DNA of 64,000 nt, taken from assembly GCA_014529385.2 (NCBI GenBank), contig CM043953.1:112534549-112598548 (forward strand), read 5' to 3'. The notes under the pieces are model-generated. The model saw only the letters and a list, made by a program, of their open reading frames with translations, did no database searches and was not told where the DNA came from. The translations under genes and the position numbers were made by a program. The DNA is from Adiantum capillus-veneris. Taxonomy: Eukaryota; Streptophyta; Polypodiopsida; Polypodiales; Pteridaceae. Position 1 is the stretch's first letter. Every line of letters begins with the position of its first letter. Of this stretch, positions 21,160 to 31,206 are shown one piece after another.

Positions 21160-23170
21160 TGTCGAGAAATTTGCGGTCTTGCCAGGAAAGCACCGGGCTT
21201 ATGGCTGTGAGAGTTTGTGAGAGAACTCAACAAAAACTATATGATGGAGTTAAACCATAGATGCTATGAAGACTAGGGTTTGGAAAGAAGTGCAATCAAA
21301 GAAGACTCACTCTTTCTCTCTTGCATTCACACACACAAAGAAAGAACGCAAAAGATAATGTCAAAACAATACGAAGATGAAAACATCAAGGCTATGGTCA
21401 TATCGTATCATGGGTAATATGAAAGGGTTAATGGATGAGTTAATGGCATTCAATCTTGGCTGACCAAATAGGCTACGAATTGTTCTTTGGAATTGTAGTT
21501 TTGTGCTTACCATAATATATATATTTTGTCTAGTGATTGGGATTAATTGTGTGTACAAATCCTCTTGGTTCATAGCAAGATAACTACGCTTACATCAAAA
21601 GAAAAATTATGGTCTATGAGAGGTAGTATGATGGGATCCGGTGATAGAAGTATTTCATTGAGCCTTTCAGGGCCGAAGAGAAACACTATACGTTGTTGAA
21701 AGTGTATTTTACGGCTAATCCATACGTTAATTCTAATAGATCGTACAGAGTGAAAGCGATAGAAATGATCATCATGTGGGTTATTCATTTAGGATAGTAT
21801 GTGAGAAATGTAGATATGAGAGAAGTGAAGAGATGAGAAGTTTCCCTCCCAAGCCCTATTCTTGCCCGTAGGCAGTAAGGATACTGCGGGGAGAGATGTA
21901 CCTGTAGCAAGAGAACCTAGAGAGGATGAATTACTAAGAATGAGAGAGATAGGTTTGGTTAAGGAGATGAGATTAGATACATATATATATATATATATGT
22001 TGGATTAGAGATAAAAATGAAAACAACAAGAAATCAAGAAAACATCAATGTAGAACACATCTTACTTGAAACCCTTCGGCACCATTATTGATGGGAGAGA
22101 GAAGAAGAGTGCATAATTTCACTTTGATTGATACACCATGTGCAAGACCTTCTTTGATTAGAGTTGATCTTCCAAGGTTAGCTTGTTGCAAGAATGGCTA
22201 GTCTCCTTCTAGGAGAAAGTGTAGGCTTGGGCTTATGTTAATGGCTAAGTACAATTAGGCATTACTACTCACTCCCTCGAGAATTCCTCTCATCAATGGC
22301 TTGAATGCTTGAGTTCCTTCCAAGGAAGAAGAGGTCCCCTTTTATAGGTGAAGGGAACCCCCAAGGGTTTACACAAGAAGAGAGGAGCCAGTGTGAACAT
22401 GAATTGGAAAAGTTGGAAATGAGCTGTCCTTGCATGATGTGGGCAGACTGGGGTCCAGTATTTTGATCATATCTCCTCAACCGTGGCTCCAAATAAAAAA
22501 GTAAAAATATGGGCAAAAACTTCAGCTCATAGCTACGATTTTCATTTTAAAATCGTTTTCCAATTCGGATTGGAACCTTGTGTAAAAAATTCATCAAAAT
22601 AGGGTCCATTTATGGCAGCAAAAGTCTTCATGTGGTCTCCTTAGCCTAGAATTTCATTTAATTCACAAGGACACCTCATGCCATATGAAAGCATGACATT
22701 GCTCCTTGACAAAGTTTTGTAATCATGCTTGCAATAATGCATTAAAATAAGTGTATCTTTGAAATCATGCCACCTAGTGTCCCACTAGGATTTGATTCTC
22801 TCCTAGTAGCTATTTAAAAAGAAATATAAGAAAAGTATAAAAAATACATAGAATATATATATATTGGATTTTACCCTAGATATAAGATCTAGCTAGGGTG
22901 TGAGATGATAATGAAATAGTAGAAATAAAGAATCAATGCTTTTTGCCCCAAGTTAAAGAGGCGGAGCTATTGATGCTTTTCCCATAGTATTTTCTGATGG
23001 TAAAGTAAGGATATGTTACCCTTGAGAAAAATAATAGGATGAGATAGAAGGCTTATTATTGTACTTAAATATGCATATGTACACTATAGGAAATATAATT
23101 ATGTATCTAAAAAAATACAAGATAGATGTTGTAGCATGCGTTCCCACTATGCACGTGTCACAGCACGACA
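21160..23170 (-). repeat. Nested Ty3 element 3' LTR
   Basis: 2011 bp, the 3' LTR in element orientation. A short TA microsatellite lies at about 21978-21999 and differs in length and sequence from the other LTR. It carries a ten-base duplication near 21210-21225 that the other LTR lacks. Open frames in it (for example 22265-22516) are shared with the other copy but show no known domain. Confidence 0.95.
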
Positions 23171-23189
23171 TCCACCCCCTCTAAACCTG
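23171..23189 (-). other. Polypurine tract, nested Ty3 element
   Basis: On the minus strand AGAGGGGGTGGA directly precedes the LTR start TGTCGTGCTG, as expected for the plus-strand primer. Confidence 0.85.
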
Positions 23190-23228
23190 CACATCCTCCG
23201 GTATGTGCCACATTGTCTCTTTGTAAGA

Positions 23229-25640
23229 TTAGACCTCTTGTACATCTTCCTTGTCTTCTTCTTCACTGGATGATTCCAGAGCTTCATGTTCACTTTGATC
23301 TTCACCTGTGTTTTTCTCTTCTTCCTCATCCATATCTTCTAGATCATTGTCTCCTCTTCTCTTAAACATTTTAATCCTTTTTCCTGCAATGGGAATCTTT
23401 ACTTCTGTACCATCTAGTTCAGACAAGCTGTAAGTAGCATTTTCATGCACATGCTTTACAACATACGGTCCAAACCATCTTTTTGAGAACTTACGCATGA
23501 TTGTGTGCTGGTTATCAAGGCTACTATCATACACTAAAACCCAGTCACCTTTGTCAATTGCTTTGCTCCTGAGTCGATGTCGCTTATCAAAATAGTCCTT
23601 GTTTTTCAACCTTGCATTTTTGAGTCGTTCTTTTGTAGCTTCAATGTCTCCAGGTCTTCTCTCTAGCTGCCTTATACGCAGTGCAAGGAGATCTTCCCTA
23701 CTAAGCCCCTCTTGCCAAGGTATTACATTCCATGTGGGAATTGTATCCTCAATCGGCATCACTGGCTTTTGACCATGCATTAGCTCCATAGGCATGTAGC
23801 CAGTTACTGAGCTATGTGTTGTACGATCAGCCCATAAATCATATGGTAACAATTTTGGCCACTCACCAACTCTTCCTTCGCAAGCCTTGGCCAAAGCTTT
23901 GATGATAGGAGGATGCCCTCTTTCATTCTTTCCATTGCCTTCAGGGTTGTAAGTTGTAGTAAGAGAAAGCTTGATCCCTAATCTAGAAAAGAACTCCCTT
24001 GCTTCTTCGGCATCCAGTTCACCTCGATCTGCAGTGATTTTTCCCACACAACCATAACGGCAAATCACCTCATCAAGAAGGAATTTGCACACAGCTTCTA
24101 TGGTCTTAGCTCTTAATGCTCTTCCTTCAACCTGGTTAGTTAGGTCCTCTCGTGCAAGAACCAAGTATCTCATCTGCCAGAGTCCTAAAGGCATCGTGAC
24201 TAGATCCACAACCCATTTATAGTGCATGGCTAGTGGATATGTAGGGTGCAATTCATCACGATGTCGAACATTTGAATACATTTGACAAGTTACACATGAC
24301 TCTACAAACTGAGATACATCTTTATACATACCCTTCCACCAGTATTTTTCTTTCATCTTGGAGAAGGTTGCCCACACACCCCTGTGTCCAGCCCATAGAC
24401 TCTCATGAAAATCTTGCATAAACTTTACTTGAGTCTCTTTTTTACATATAACCCGTTGTGGTGTAGCACCCTTTTGTTTAGGATGCTTCCACAAGTAACC
24501 ATCCCTTAAAAAGTACCCATATGCTTTCCTGCATATCCTCTTGAATTCTTGTTCAGACCAATCATCCTGTTTTGTTAGAGTACTCAAGTACCTTCCAATA
24601 GAAAGCCAATCACCTTCATAAAGATCTTTCAAGAACAATTCAAGTGAATTAGTCATGCAGACATTGTTACCTTTGACATGAGAGATAGAATAGAATTTTG
24701 TGCCTACATCATCTCCCTCATCAATCATTTGTGACTCATCTTCATACCTTGCCCTTGATAGCATATCTGCCACTGTATTGTCTTTACCTGCAATGTGCTT
24801 AAACTCGGGATTTAAGGACTTAATGTAGGCAATACACCGTAACATAGCAATGTCTGGTGTTGAGCAGCTTGTAATCATCCCAAGAAGTGGTAGACAATCT
24901 GTTTCTACAACCACACATGCACCAATTAGGTACTCTTTCCCACTTTTCAAGGCTGTAACCATACCCCATAACTCTCTCTTTATCTGTGGATAGTTTCTTT
25001 CGCGAGCACTTAGTACCTTTGATCCAAATCTTACCACATACCTGTGTCCTTCTTTGTCATCTTGCCCTATTGCCCATCCAATCCCTGTAGGACTGGTATC
25101 TACTGTCACAATCACTGGCCTTTGACACTCATAGTCTACCTTTCTCAAAGTCGTTGCTGACTGGAGTAACTCCTTTAGATTTTTCATGGATTTTACAAGT
25201 GCTTCTGTCCATTTAAACTTTTGATTCTTTCTAAGCAGCTGATAAAGAGGATCAGCTACATGTGCATAATGTGGAATCCAAATAACATAGAAGACACATG
25301 CTCCAAGAAACCTTCTAACCTCAGTGATGCTAGTGCATGTTTCTTTCATTCTTTGGATGGCATCTACCTTTGATGGACAAGGTTTCCTACCATATGGCCC
25401 GCACATGTGCCCCACAATGAGCACTTCTTTGACACCAAACATAGACTTTTTCCTTGACAATGTAAGATTCACTTCTTCCAACCTAGACAAAATTTTATCA
25501 CAATCATTTATGTGATTTACCACAAACCTGCGACATCCCTTGAGATCCAAAGCTTCATCTTTGTCACTTTCTTCACATCCTTTGATAGGCAAATCATCAA
25601 TGAAAGGCATTGTGATTTGAGGAATAAATTCACGTAAGAC
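23229..25640 (-). CDS. Ty3 RT end, RNase H and integrase
   Basis: About 800 residues open from directly after an in-frame TAG (25641-25643), so the part from 25610 is a fragment of a longer pol. It starts with the RT catalytic motif F-I-D-D at 25593-25604 and Y-P-Q-I-K-R-E-L-W typical of RNase H near 24990. The integrase zinc region has H-E-S...H-R-G and C-V-T-C near 24280-24410. Core residues are Asp in W-V-V-D-L near 24215, Asp in T-A-D-R-G near 24030 and Glu in G-K-N-E-R-G-H near 23930. The C-terminal domain contains W-F-G-P-Y-V-V near 23470, followed by an acidic tail. All catalytic residues appear present. If the stop is read through or was recent, the enzyme could be nearly functional. 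Confidence 0.9.
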   Translation of the reverse strand, partial: VLREFIPQITMPFIDDLPIKGCEESDKDEALDLKGCRRFVVNHINDCDKILSRLEEVNLTLSRKKSMFGVKEVLIVGHMCGPYGRKPCPSKVDAIQRMKETCTSITEVRRFLGACVFYVIWIPHYAHVADPLYQLLRKNQKFKWTEALVKSMKNLKELLQSATTLRKVDYECQRPVIVTVDTSPTGIGWAIGQDDKEGHRYVVRFGSKVLSARERNYPQIKRELWGMVTALKSGKEYLIGACVVVETDCLPLLGMITSCSTPDIAMLRCIAYIKSLNPEFKHIAGKDNTVADMLSRARYEDESQMIDEGDDVGTKFYSISHVKGNNVCMTNSLELFLKDLYEGDWLSIGRYLSTLTKQDDWSEQEFKRICRKAYGYFLRDGYLWKHPKQKGATPQRVICKKETQVKFMQDFHESLWAGHRGVWATFSKMKEKYWWKGMYKDVSQFVESCVTCQMYSNVRHRDELHPTYPLAMHYKWVVDLVTMPLGLWQMRYLVLAREDLTNQVEGRALRAKTIEAVCKFLLDEVICRYGCVGKITADRGELDAEEAREFFSRLGIKLSLTTTYNPEGNGKNERGHPPIIKALAKACEGRVGEWPKLLPYDLWADRTTHSSVTGYMPMELMHGQKPVMPIEDTIPTWNVIPWQEGLSREDLLALRIRQLERRPGDIEATKERLKNARLKNKDYFDKRHRLRSKAIDKGDWVLVYDSSLDNQHTIMRKFSKRWFGPYVVKHVHENATYSLSELDGTEVKIPIAGKRIKMFKRRGDNDLEDMDEEEEKNTGEDQSEHEALESSSEEEDKEDVQEV

Positions 25641-26687
25641 CTAACTCATCCCATTCATCATATGTGCAACCGAGTTGGTTGCTCCCTGTGGCAAGGTACA
25701 CATCCTTACCAAACCCAAAGGTGTCCTCATGGTTGTCAAGTCTCTGCTTTCGATTGCAAGCTGAAATTGATCATACCCTGAGTAGAGATCCCCCATTGAG
25801 TAGATTGCCCTCCCTGCAAATGCCTCTGCAAATTCATCCACAATTGGACCTGTACCTACATTTCTAATTGTCACCTTGTTCACTGGTTGCATATCTTGGA
25901 TGAAGCGTAGAGAACCATTCTTCTTTGGAACTGTGAACCACCTGTTTGAGTATGGAGCACAAGAAGGCTCCAAGATTCCCATTTTGATTTTCTCATTCAA
26001 TAGCTCTACTAACTTTGGCAAATGAGCCTTTGGAACCGGAATAGGCCGCAGATTCCAAGGCACATGAGGTATTGTGAAAATTACCATAGGAGCTACAATA
26101 TAAGGATCAACACATCCTATCTCATGTGGCTCAAATGCAAAAGCCTTACCATGCTTTGAAAGCATTTCTTTGAAGCACTTTGTCTCCTCCTGTGTTAGAA
26201 ACTCCTTGCAACCAATCTGCAAATCTTGAAAAGACTCCTTTGTGAAGGTATGCCCGATCTTTTTAGGATTCCGCAAACTTGGTTGTAAAGAAGCCTGTTC
26301 AATCTTTTCCCTGTTGTTGGGTGGTAAGGGTGAAGCTACTGGTTTCACCTTCTTTGCTACACTCTTGTATTTAGTTTCAACATGGACTTCTGGGCCAACT
26401 GTTTGGCTTTCTTTAAAGGCTTCTATTACTTGATACATTTTCATAGAGCAAACTTCCACAACTTCATTTTCAAGATGCAAACTAGACCTCATTATAGCAT
26501 CAAGCTCACCCATAGTATCTACAAAAGAAACTTGTTCACACAAACCCAAAACATTTTCAGTAGGCTTTAGCAACCCACTCTTTTTCATGCCTATTTGTAC
26601 ATTATGCACATATTGCCTCTCGTATCTCTTCAAATCTTCAAGTTTTGTAAAACATATTGATCCATTCCTTGTTACCAAGGAGCCCAT
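25641..26687 (-). CDS. Ty3 protease end and reverse transcriptase start
   Basis: 348 residues ending at the in-frame TAG (25641-25643). RT blocks visible: L-R-P-I-P-V-P-K near 26045, W-F-T-V-P-K-K-N-G-S-L-R-F near 25920, Y-S-M-G-D-L-Y-S-G-Y near 25790, and L-P-Q-G-A-T-N-S near 25690. The fingers-palm region is intact and the same frame continues in the downstream segment. The ATG at 26687 is probably internal to a longer Gag-Pol, since protease remains lie just upstream in another frame. Confidence 0.85.
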   Translation of the reverse strand: MGSLVTRNGSICFTKLEDLKRYERQYVHNVQIGMKKSGLLKPTENVLGLCEQVSFVDTMGELDAIMRSSLHLENEVVEVCSMKMYQVIEAFKESQTVGPEVHVETKYKSVAKKVKPVASPLPPNNREKIEQASLQPSLRNPKKIGHTFTKESFQDLQIGCKEFLTQEETKCFKEMLSKHGKAFAFEPHEIGCVDPYIVAPMVIFTIPHVPWNLRPIPVPKAHLPKLVELLNEKIKMGILEPSCAPYSNRWFTVPKKNGSLRFIQDMQPVNKVTIRNVGTGPIVDEFAEAFAGRAIYSMGDLYSGYDQFQLAIESRDLTTMRTPLGLVRMCTLPQGATNSVAHMMNGMS

Positions 26688-26689
26688 CG

Positions 26690-27045
26690 AGAAAGTTTCA
26701 CCTATTTTTGGATCAAGCGAGACCCTTTTTCTTTCTGTACCACTGCAATCCCGCTTTACAATGGTACTTGGCCAAAACCCATCATTTCTCTATGATCATG
26801 AAACTCTTTGCTTACCTTTGGTAGAGCATGTTTGGTAGAGCATGTTCTCTGAGGTTGTCACGATTTCTTTCATGGTTTATACAGACTGTGAGAAATTGGA
26901 CAGCACGTTTACCTACTTTGCTACATATCCTAGCATATGCTGAACCATCGTCCATTACCTTTGTTTCCATTCGAACTCCCACAATGTAGGGTTGTCTAAG
27001 GATGAGATGATATGAAGATGTATCCTGTACAAAGAAGTTTGGTCA
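26690..27045 (-). pseudogene. Ty3 protease C-terminal part, frameshifted
   Basis: After the gag-protease frame leaves homology near 27040, another minus-strand frame carries the rest of the protease region: F-F-V-Q-D, then G-V-R-M-E-T-K, then A-V-Q-F-L-T-V. It runs to about 26820, where stops appear. A small indel near 27040 most likely split the original reading frame. Confidence 0.65.
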
Positions 27046-29156
27046 ATCTTTACATCACCTATTGTTACCTTCACACCTGGACATGCTGCATACAATTCAC
27101 CGGATGAATTGTTTGCCACTTTTACCATCCAGCCATGATCTGTGTCCATCGGCCATTTGCACTTGTTGTAGAGACTCTTTGACATTATGTTTATTTCTGA
27201 ACCATGGTCAATCAAGGCAACAAATGGCTCTTCAAGATCACCTACCTTGACCAAAGTTTCTGTAGTAGCCCTTGCCCAATGACTTCGTGAATAGTAACTC
27301 CTAGGAATATCTTCAACTTCTTCATCATCATTTGAGAAATACACTTGCTTCACTCTCCCACTAGATTGGTAGCATCCTACCACAGCTCCATCATTCTCCT
27401 TATTTTGCAGTTGCATCCCTTGTGTCTTTGAGGTTTCCCCTTCAACCTGTGGACGAGAAACTTCAGCAAGGGTTTGCCTCTTTCTCTTGATGATGTCAAT
27501 GATCTCCTCATGGAATTCACGCTTTGCAATGCCAAGAACTTCTCCCAGAGTAAACTCAATCTTGCTATTCAAGATCCTTTCCTCCAAGACTTTCTTTAAA
27601 TCTGTAGCAACCTCAATATCAGATTGTAGTTTATAAGTTGGGCCTTTTGTCTTACCTTTCATTGGCTCTTTCTTCTTTCCTGTTGTAGACTCCTCCATGA
27701 GTACTTCAGATGGAGATGCTCCTTGTGTTGAGGGTGTTTGAGAAGGCATTGAGTCGCTTCTTCCCCCACTTCTAGAAGCTCTTTTTGATGGTCCTTCATC
27801 AGCATTCTCACGTCTGCACTTCTCTTCTACAATTGCCTCATTTTGTTGGCATTTTGTAATGTAGGCATGCACTGACAATGAGTCCACTGGATCATTCCAT
27901 CCTGTTTCTAGACGTATGGAATCACCTGCTTCATGTAGAATCTCTTTTGTAAGATTTCCCTTTTTAGCTAATTGCATGACATTTGGCCAAATTTGACCAT
28001 GATGGTCACTCACCTCTTCATCACAAAAATGTTCAATTTTTACTCTATAAGTAGCTGCCTCAACTGAAGAGGTGGCATGCTTGGTTGCCATATCTTCAAC
28101 TAAGGTTTGCATTCCCCCCTTCCCAAAATTAGTTCTCAAGGGTAGACCTGTCTCTCTTAAGTGGATTTTACCATCCTTAAAAAAGACAACATCTTTTGAC
28201 AAAGCATCACTAAAATCATCACAATCCCTTCTTACATGGTCTGTACTATCACACCAAATACATCTATTAACAAACCCTTCTTTGGGCTGTTGTCTTTGCC
28301 TAGGAAGTGGCCCTGATGGTTGGCCTTTTTCTTCAAGCTTTGCAAACTTCACCTTCAAGTCACGCATTCCCTTCACAAGCTCATCTAGCATGGACTCATC
28401 AAACTTAGGAGCGATAAAAGTAGGCTTTACCATTTTGTCAGAAGTTGAGGTGGAAGGACTTGTAGTGTTTACTAACATCTTGTCCCTTCTTCTTTGTTGT
28501 TTGGCAAGCAGTGAGACAGCACCTTCAACCTCATTCCAGTCGGTCTTTAGTCCTTTCTCAACATCTTTATCTTCAAGAAGAAGCTCCAAATTTTCTTGAA
28601 ACTCTTTACCTGCAGCTTGTAAGAAAAGATCTGTCTTCTCTGCATCTAGTGTAGCCCTTTCTGTCCTAGTGAGTTGTGCATAGCGCCGCTCAAATTCCCT
28701 AAGTAGCTCTATTATTGATAGTCCTTGCTTTGGCTTTACTACCCATTCTAAGAATGTCCTTTTGGTCACTCTCTCCGAATCCTCTATGAAATATTCCTCC
28801 TTTAAAGCTACTTTGAGTTCTTCCCAATTTCTCCCATGCCCATCTTTAATTGCCCTAACATGCTCCCTAATTTCTGGAGCAACAACTAGCTCAAAGCTTT
28901 GAATCATCTCACCTTCTGACACGCGATGCAGCTCCATCTCCTTCACATACTCGCGTAAGTACTTGGTTACATCTTTTCCATTGAACTGATCCATTCTGTT
29001 GACGACCGCTTGTATGGCCTTCGTTGCTGAAATCTCCCTTCTTTCAGTAGCATGTTGTTGTTGCATGAACATTGCAAATGCTTGAAACATTTGCATTGTT
29101 GCTGGGTCAAAATGCATACCCCGTTGCTCAACATGATCACCCATGGTTACCCACAA
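26955..29156 (-). CDS. Ty3 gag and start of protease
   Basis: 733 residues from an ATG 42 bases inside the LTR/PBS junction. Residues about 55-230 are a retrotransposon capsid-like region (R-N-W-E-E-L-K, L-L-R-E-F-E-R-R-Y). A zinc knuckle C-I-W-C...H-V-R-R-D-C is encoded near 28222-28263. Lys/Glu-rich linkers follow. The protease active site near 27191-27213 reads L-I-D-H-G-S-E-I-N, with His where Ty3 elements usually have Thr or Ser. The frame ends soon after, through a probable indel. I recall this D-H-G-S-E-I-N type mainly from fungal and some non-angiosperm Ty3 elements; that is memory, not a search. Confidence 0.85.
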   Translation of the reverse strand: MWVTMGDHVEQRGMHFDPATMQMFQAFAMFMQQQHATERREISATKAIQAVVNRMDQFNGKDVTKYLREYVKEMELHRVSEGEMIQSFELVVAPEIREHVRAIKDGHGRNWEELKVALKEEYFIEDSERVTKRTFLEWVVKPKQGLSIIELLREFERRYAQLTRTERATLDAEKTDLFLQAAGKEFQENLELLLEDKDVEKGLKTDWNEVEGAVSLLAKQQRRRDKMLVNTTSPSTSTSDKMVKPTFIAPKFDESMLDELVKGMRDLKVKFAKLEEKGQPSGPLPRQRQQPKEGFVNRCIWCDSTDHVRRDCDDFSDALSKDVVFFKDGKIHLRETGLPLRTNFGKGGMQTLVEDMATKHATSSVEAATYRVKIEHFCDEEVSDHHGQIWPNVMQLAKKGNLTKEILHEAGDSIRLETGWNDPVDSLSVHAYITKCQQNEAIVEEKCRRENADEGPSKRASRSGGRSDSMPSQTPSTQGASPSEVLMEESTTGKKKEPMKGKTKGPTYKLQSDIEVATDLKKVLEERILNSKIEFTLGEVLGIAKREFHEEIIDIIKRKRQTLAEVSRPQVEGETSKTQGMQLQNKENDGAVVGCYQSSGRVKQVYFSNDDEEVEDIPRSYYSRSHWARATTETLVKVGDLEEPFVALIDHGSEINIMSKSLYNKCKWPMDTDHGWMVKVANNSSGELYAACPGVKVTIGDVKIDQTSLYRIHLHIISSLDNPTLWEFEWKQR

Positions 29157-29174
29157 ACTCTCACCCTAGCAGAT

Positions 29175-29197
29175 TCGCGTTGGGTTCACCAAAAATA
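29175..29197 (-). other. Primer-binding site region, nested Ty3
   Basis: Read on the minus strand, the LTR is followed by TATTTT and then TGGTGAACCCAACGCG, which has the TGG start of a tRNA-primed site. The tRNA is not assigned. Confidence 0.65.
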
Positions 29198-31206
29198 TGT
29201 CGAGAAATTTGCGGTCTTGCCAGGAAAGCACCGGGCTTATGGCTGTGAGAGAACTCAACAAACACTATATGAAGGAGTTAAACCATAGATGCCATGAAGA
29301 CTAGGGTTTGGAAAGAAGTGCAATCAAAGAAGACTCACTCTTTCTCTCTTGCATTCACACACACAAAGAAAGAACGCAAAAGAGAATGTCAAAACAATAC
29401 GAAGATGAAAACATCAAGGCTATGGTCATATCGTATCATGGGTAATATAAAAGGGTTAATGGATGAGTTAATGGCATTCAATCTTGGCTGACCAAATAGG
29501 CTACGAATTGTTCTTTGGAATTGTAGTTTTGTGCTTACCATAATATATATATTTTGTCTAGTGATTGGGATTAATTGTGTGTACAAATCCTCTTGGTTCA
29601 TAGCAAGATAACTACGCTTACATCAAAAGAAAAATTATATTCTATGAGAGGTAGTATGATGGGATCCGGTGATAGAAGTATTTCATTGAGCCTTTCAGGG
29701 CCGCAGAGAAACACTATACGTTGTTGAAATTGTATTTTACGGCTAACCCATACGTTAATTCTAATAGATCGTACAGAGTGAAAGCGATAGAAATGATCAT
29801 CATGTGGGTTATTCATTTAGGATAGTATGTGAGAACTGTAGATATGAGAGAAGTGAAGAGATGAGAAGTTTCCCTCCCAAGCCCTATTCTTGCCCGTAGG
29901 CAATAAGGATACTGCAGGGAGAGATGTACATGTAGCAAGAGAACCTAGAGAGGATGAATTACTAAGAATGAGAGAGATAGGTTTGGTTAAGGAGATGAGA
30001 TTGGATACATATATATATAGATATATATATATGTTGGATTAGAGATAAAAATGAAAACAACAAGAAATCAAGAAAACATCAATGTAGAACACATCTTACT
30101 TGAAACCCTTCGGCACCATTATTGATGGGAGAGAGAAGAAGAGTGGATAATTCCACTTTGATTTATACACCAAGGGCAAGACCTTCTTTGATTAGAGTTG
30201 ATCTTCCAAGGTTAGCTTGTTGCAAGAATGGCTAGTCTCCCTCTAGGAGAAAGTGTAGGCTTGGGCTTATGTTAATGGCTAAGTACAATTAGGCATTACT
30301 ACTCACTCCCTCGAGAATTCCTCTCATCAATGGCTTGAATGATTGAGTTCCTTCCAAGGAAGAAGAGGTCCCCTTTTATAGGTGAAGGGAACCCCCAAGG
30401 GTTTACACAAGAAGAGAGGAGCCAGTGTGAACATGAATTGGAAAAGTTGGAAATGAGCTGTCCTTGCATGATGTGGGCAGACTGGGGTCCAGTATTTTGA
30501 TCATATCTCCTCAACCGTGGCTCCAAATAAAAAAGTAAAAATATGGGCAAAAACTTCAGCTCATAGCTACGATTTTCATTTTAAAATCGTTTTCCAATTC
30601 GGATTGGAACCTTGTGTAAAAAATTCATCAAAATAGGGTCCATTTATGGCAGCAAAAGTCTTCATGTGGTCTCCTTAGCCTAGAATTTCATTTAATTCAC
30701 AAGGACACCTCATGCCATATGAAAGCATGACATTGCTCCTTGACAAAGTTTTGTAATCATGCTTGCAATAATGCATTAAAATAAGTGTATCTTTGAAATC
30801 ATGCCACCTAGTGTCCCACTAGGATTTGATTCTCTCCTAGTAGCTATTTAAAAAGAAATATAAGAAAAGTATAAAAAATACATAGAATATATATATATAT
30901 TGGATTTTACCCTAGATATAGGATCTAGCTAGGGTGTGAGATGATAATGAAATAGTAGAAATAAAGAATCAATGCTTTTTGCCCCAAGTTAAAGAGGCGG
31001 AGCTATTGATGCTTTTCCCATAGTATTTTCTGATGGTAAAGTAAGGATATGTTACCCTTGAGAAAAATAATCGGATGAGATAGAAGGCTTATTATTGTAC
31101 TTAAATATGCATATGTACACTATAGGAAATATAATTATGTATCTAAAAAAATACAAGATAGATCTTGTAGCATGCGTTTCCACTATGTACGTGTCACAGC
31201 ACGACA
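29198..31206 (-). repeat. Nested Ty3 element 5' LTR
   Basis: 2009 bp, 5' LTR in element orientation. It nearly duplicates 21160-23170 and ends at CACGACA directly before the target duplicate GCGTCT (31207-31212). Confidence 0.95.

Larger units (their letters stand above)
21160..31206 (-). mobile_element. Young nested Ty3/gypsy element, minus strand
   Basis: Near-identical LTRs of about 2.0 kb (21160-23170 and 29198-31206; about 27 substitutions plus small indels by eye) start TGTCG and end CGACA. Flanks are GCGTGT and GCGTCT, a 6-bp duplication with one mismatch. Polypurine tract and PBS are in the expected places for minus orientation. Gag, protease, RT, RNase H and integrase are nearly full length, with one frameshifted stretch (26690-27040) and one in-frame stop (25641-25643). 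It is the youngest insertion here by LTR divergence and sits inside another element's LTR. Confidence 0.95.

Noticed and set aside
22265-22516. 83-residue minus-strand frame in the nested Ty3 LTR, repeated at 30299-30550
   Set aside because: Preserved only because the two LTRs are nearly identical; no domain or start context supports a gene.
28072-28599. 175-residue plus-strand frame rich in Ser and Leu
   Set aside because: Antisense shadow of the well-supported minus-strand gag.
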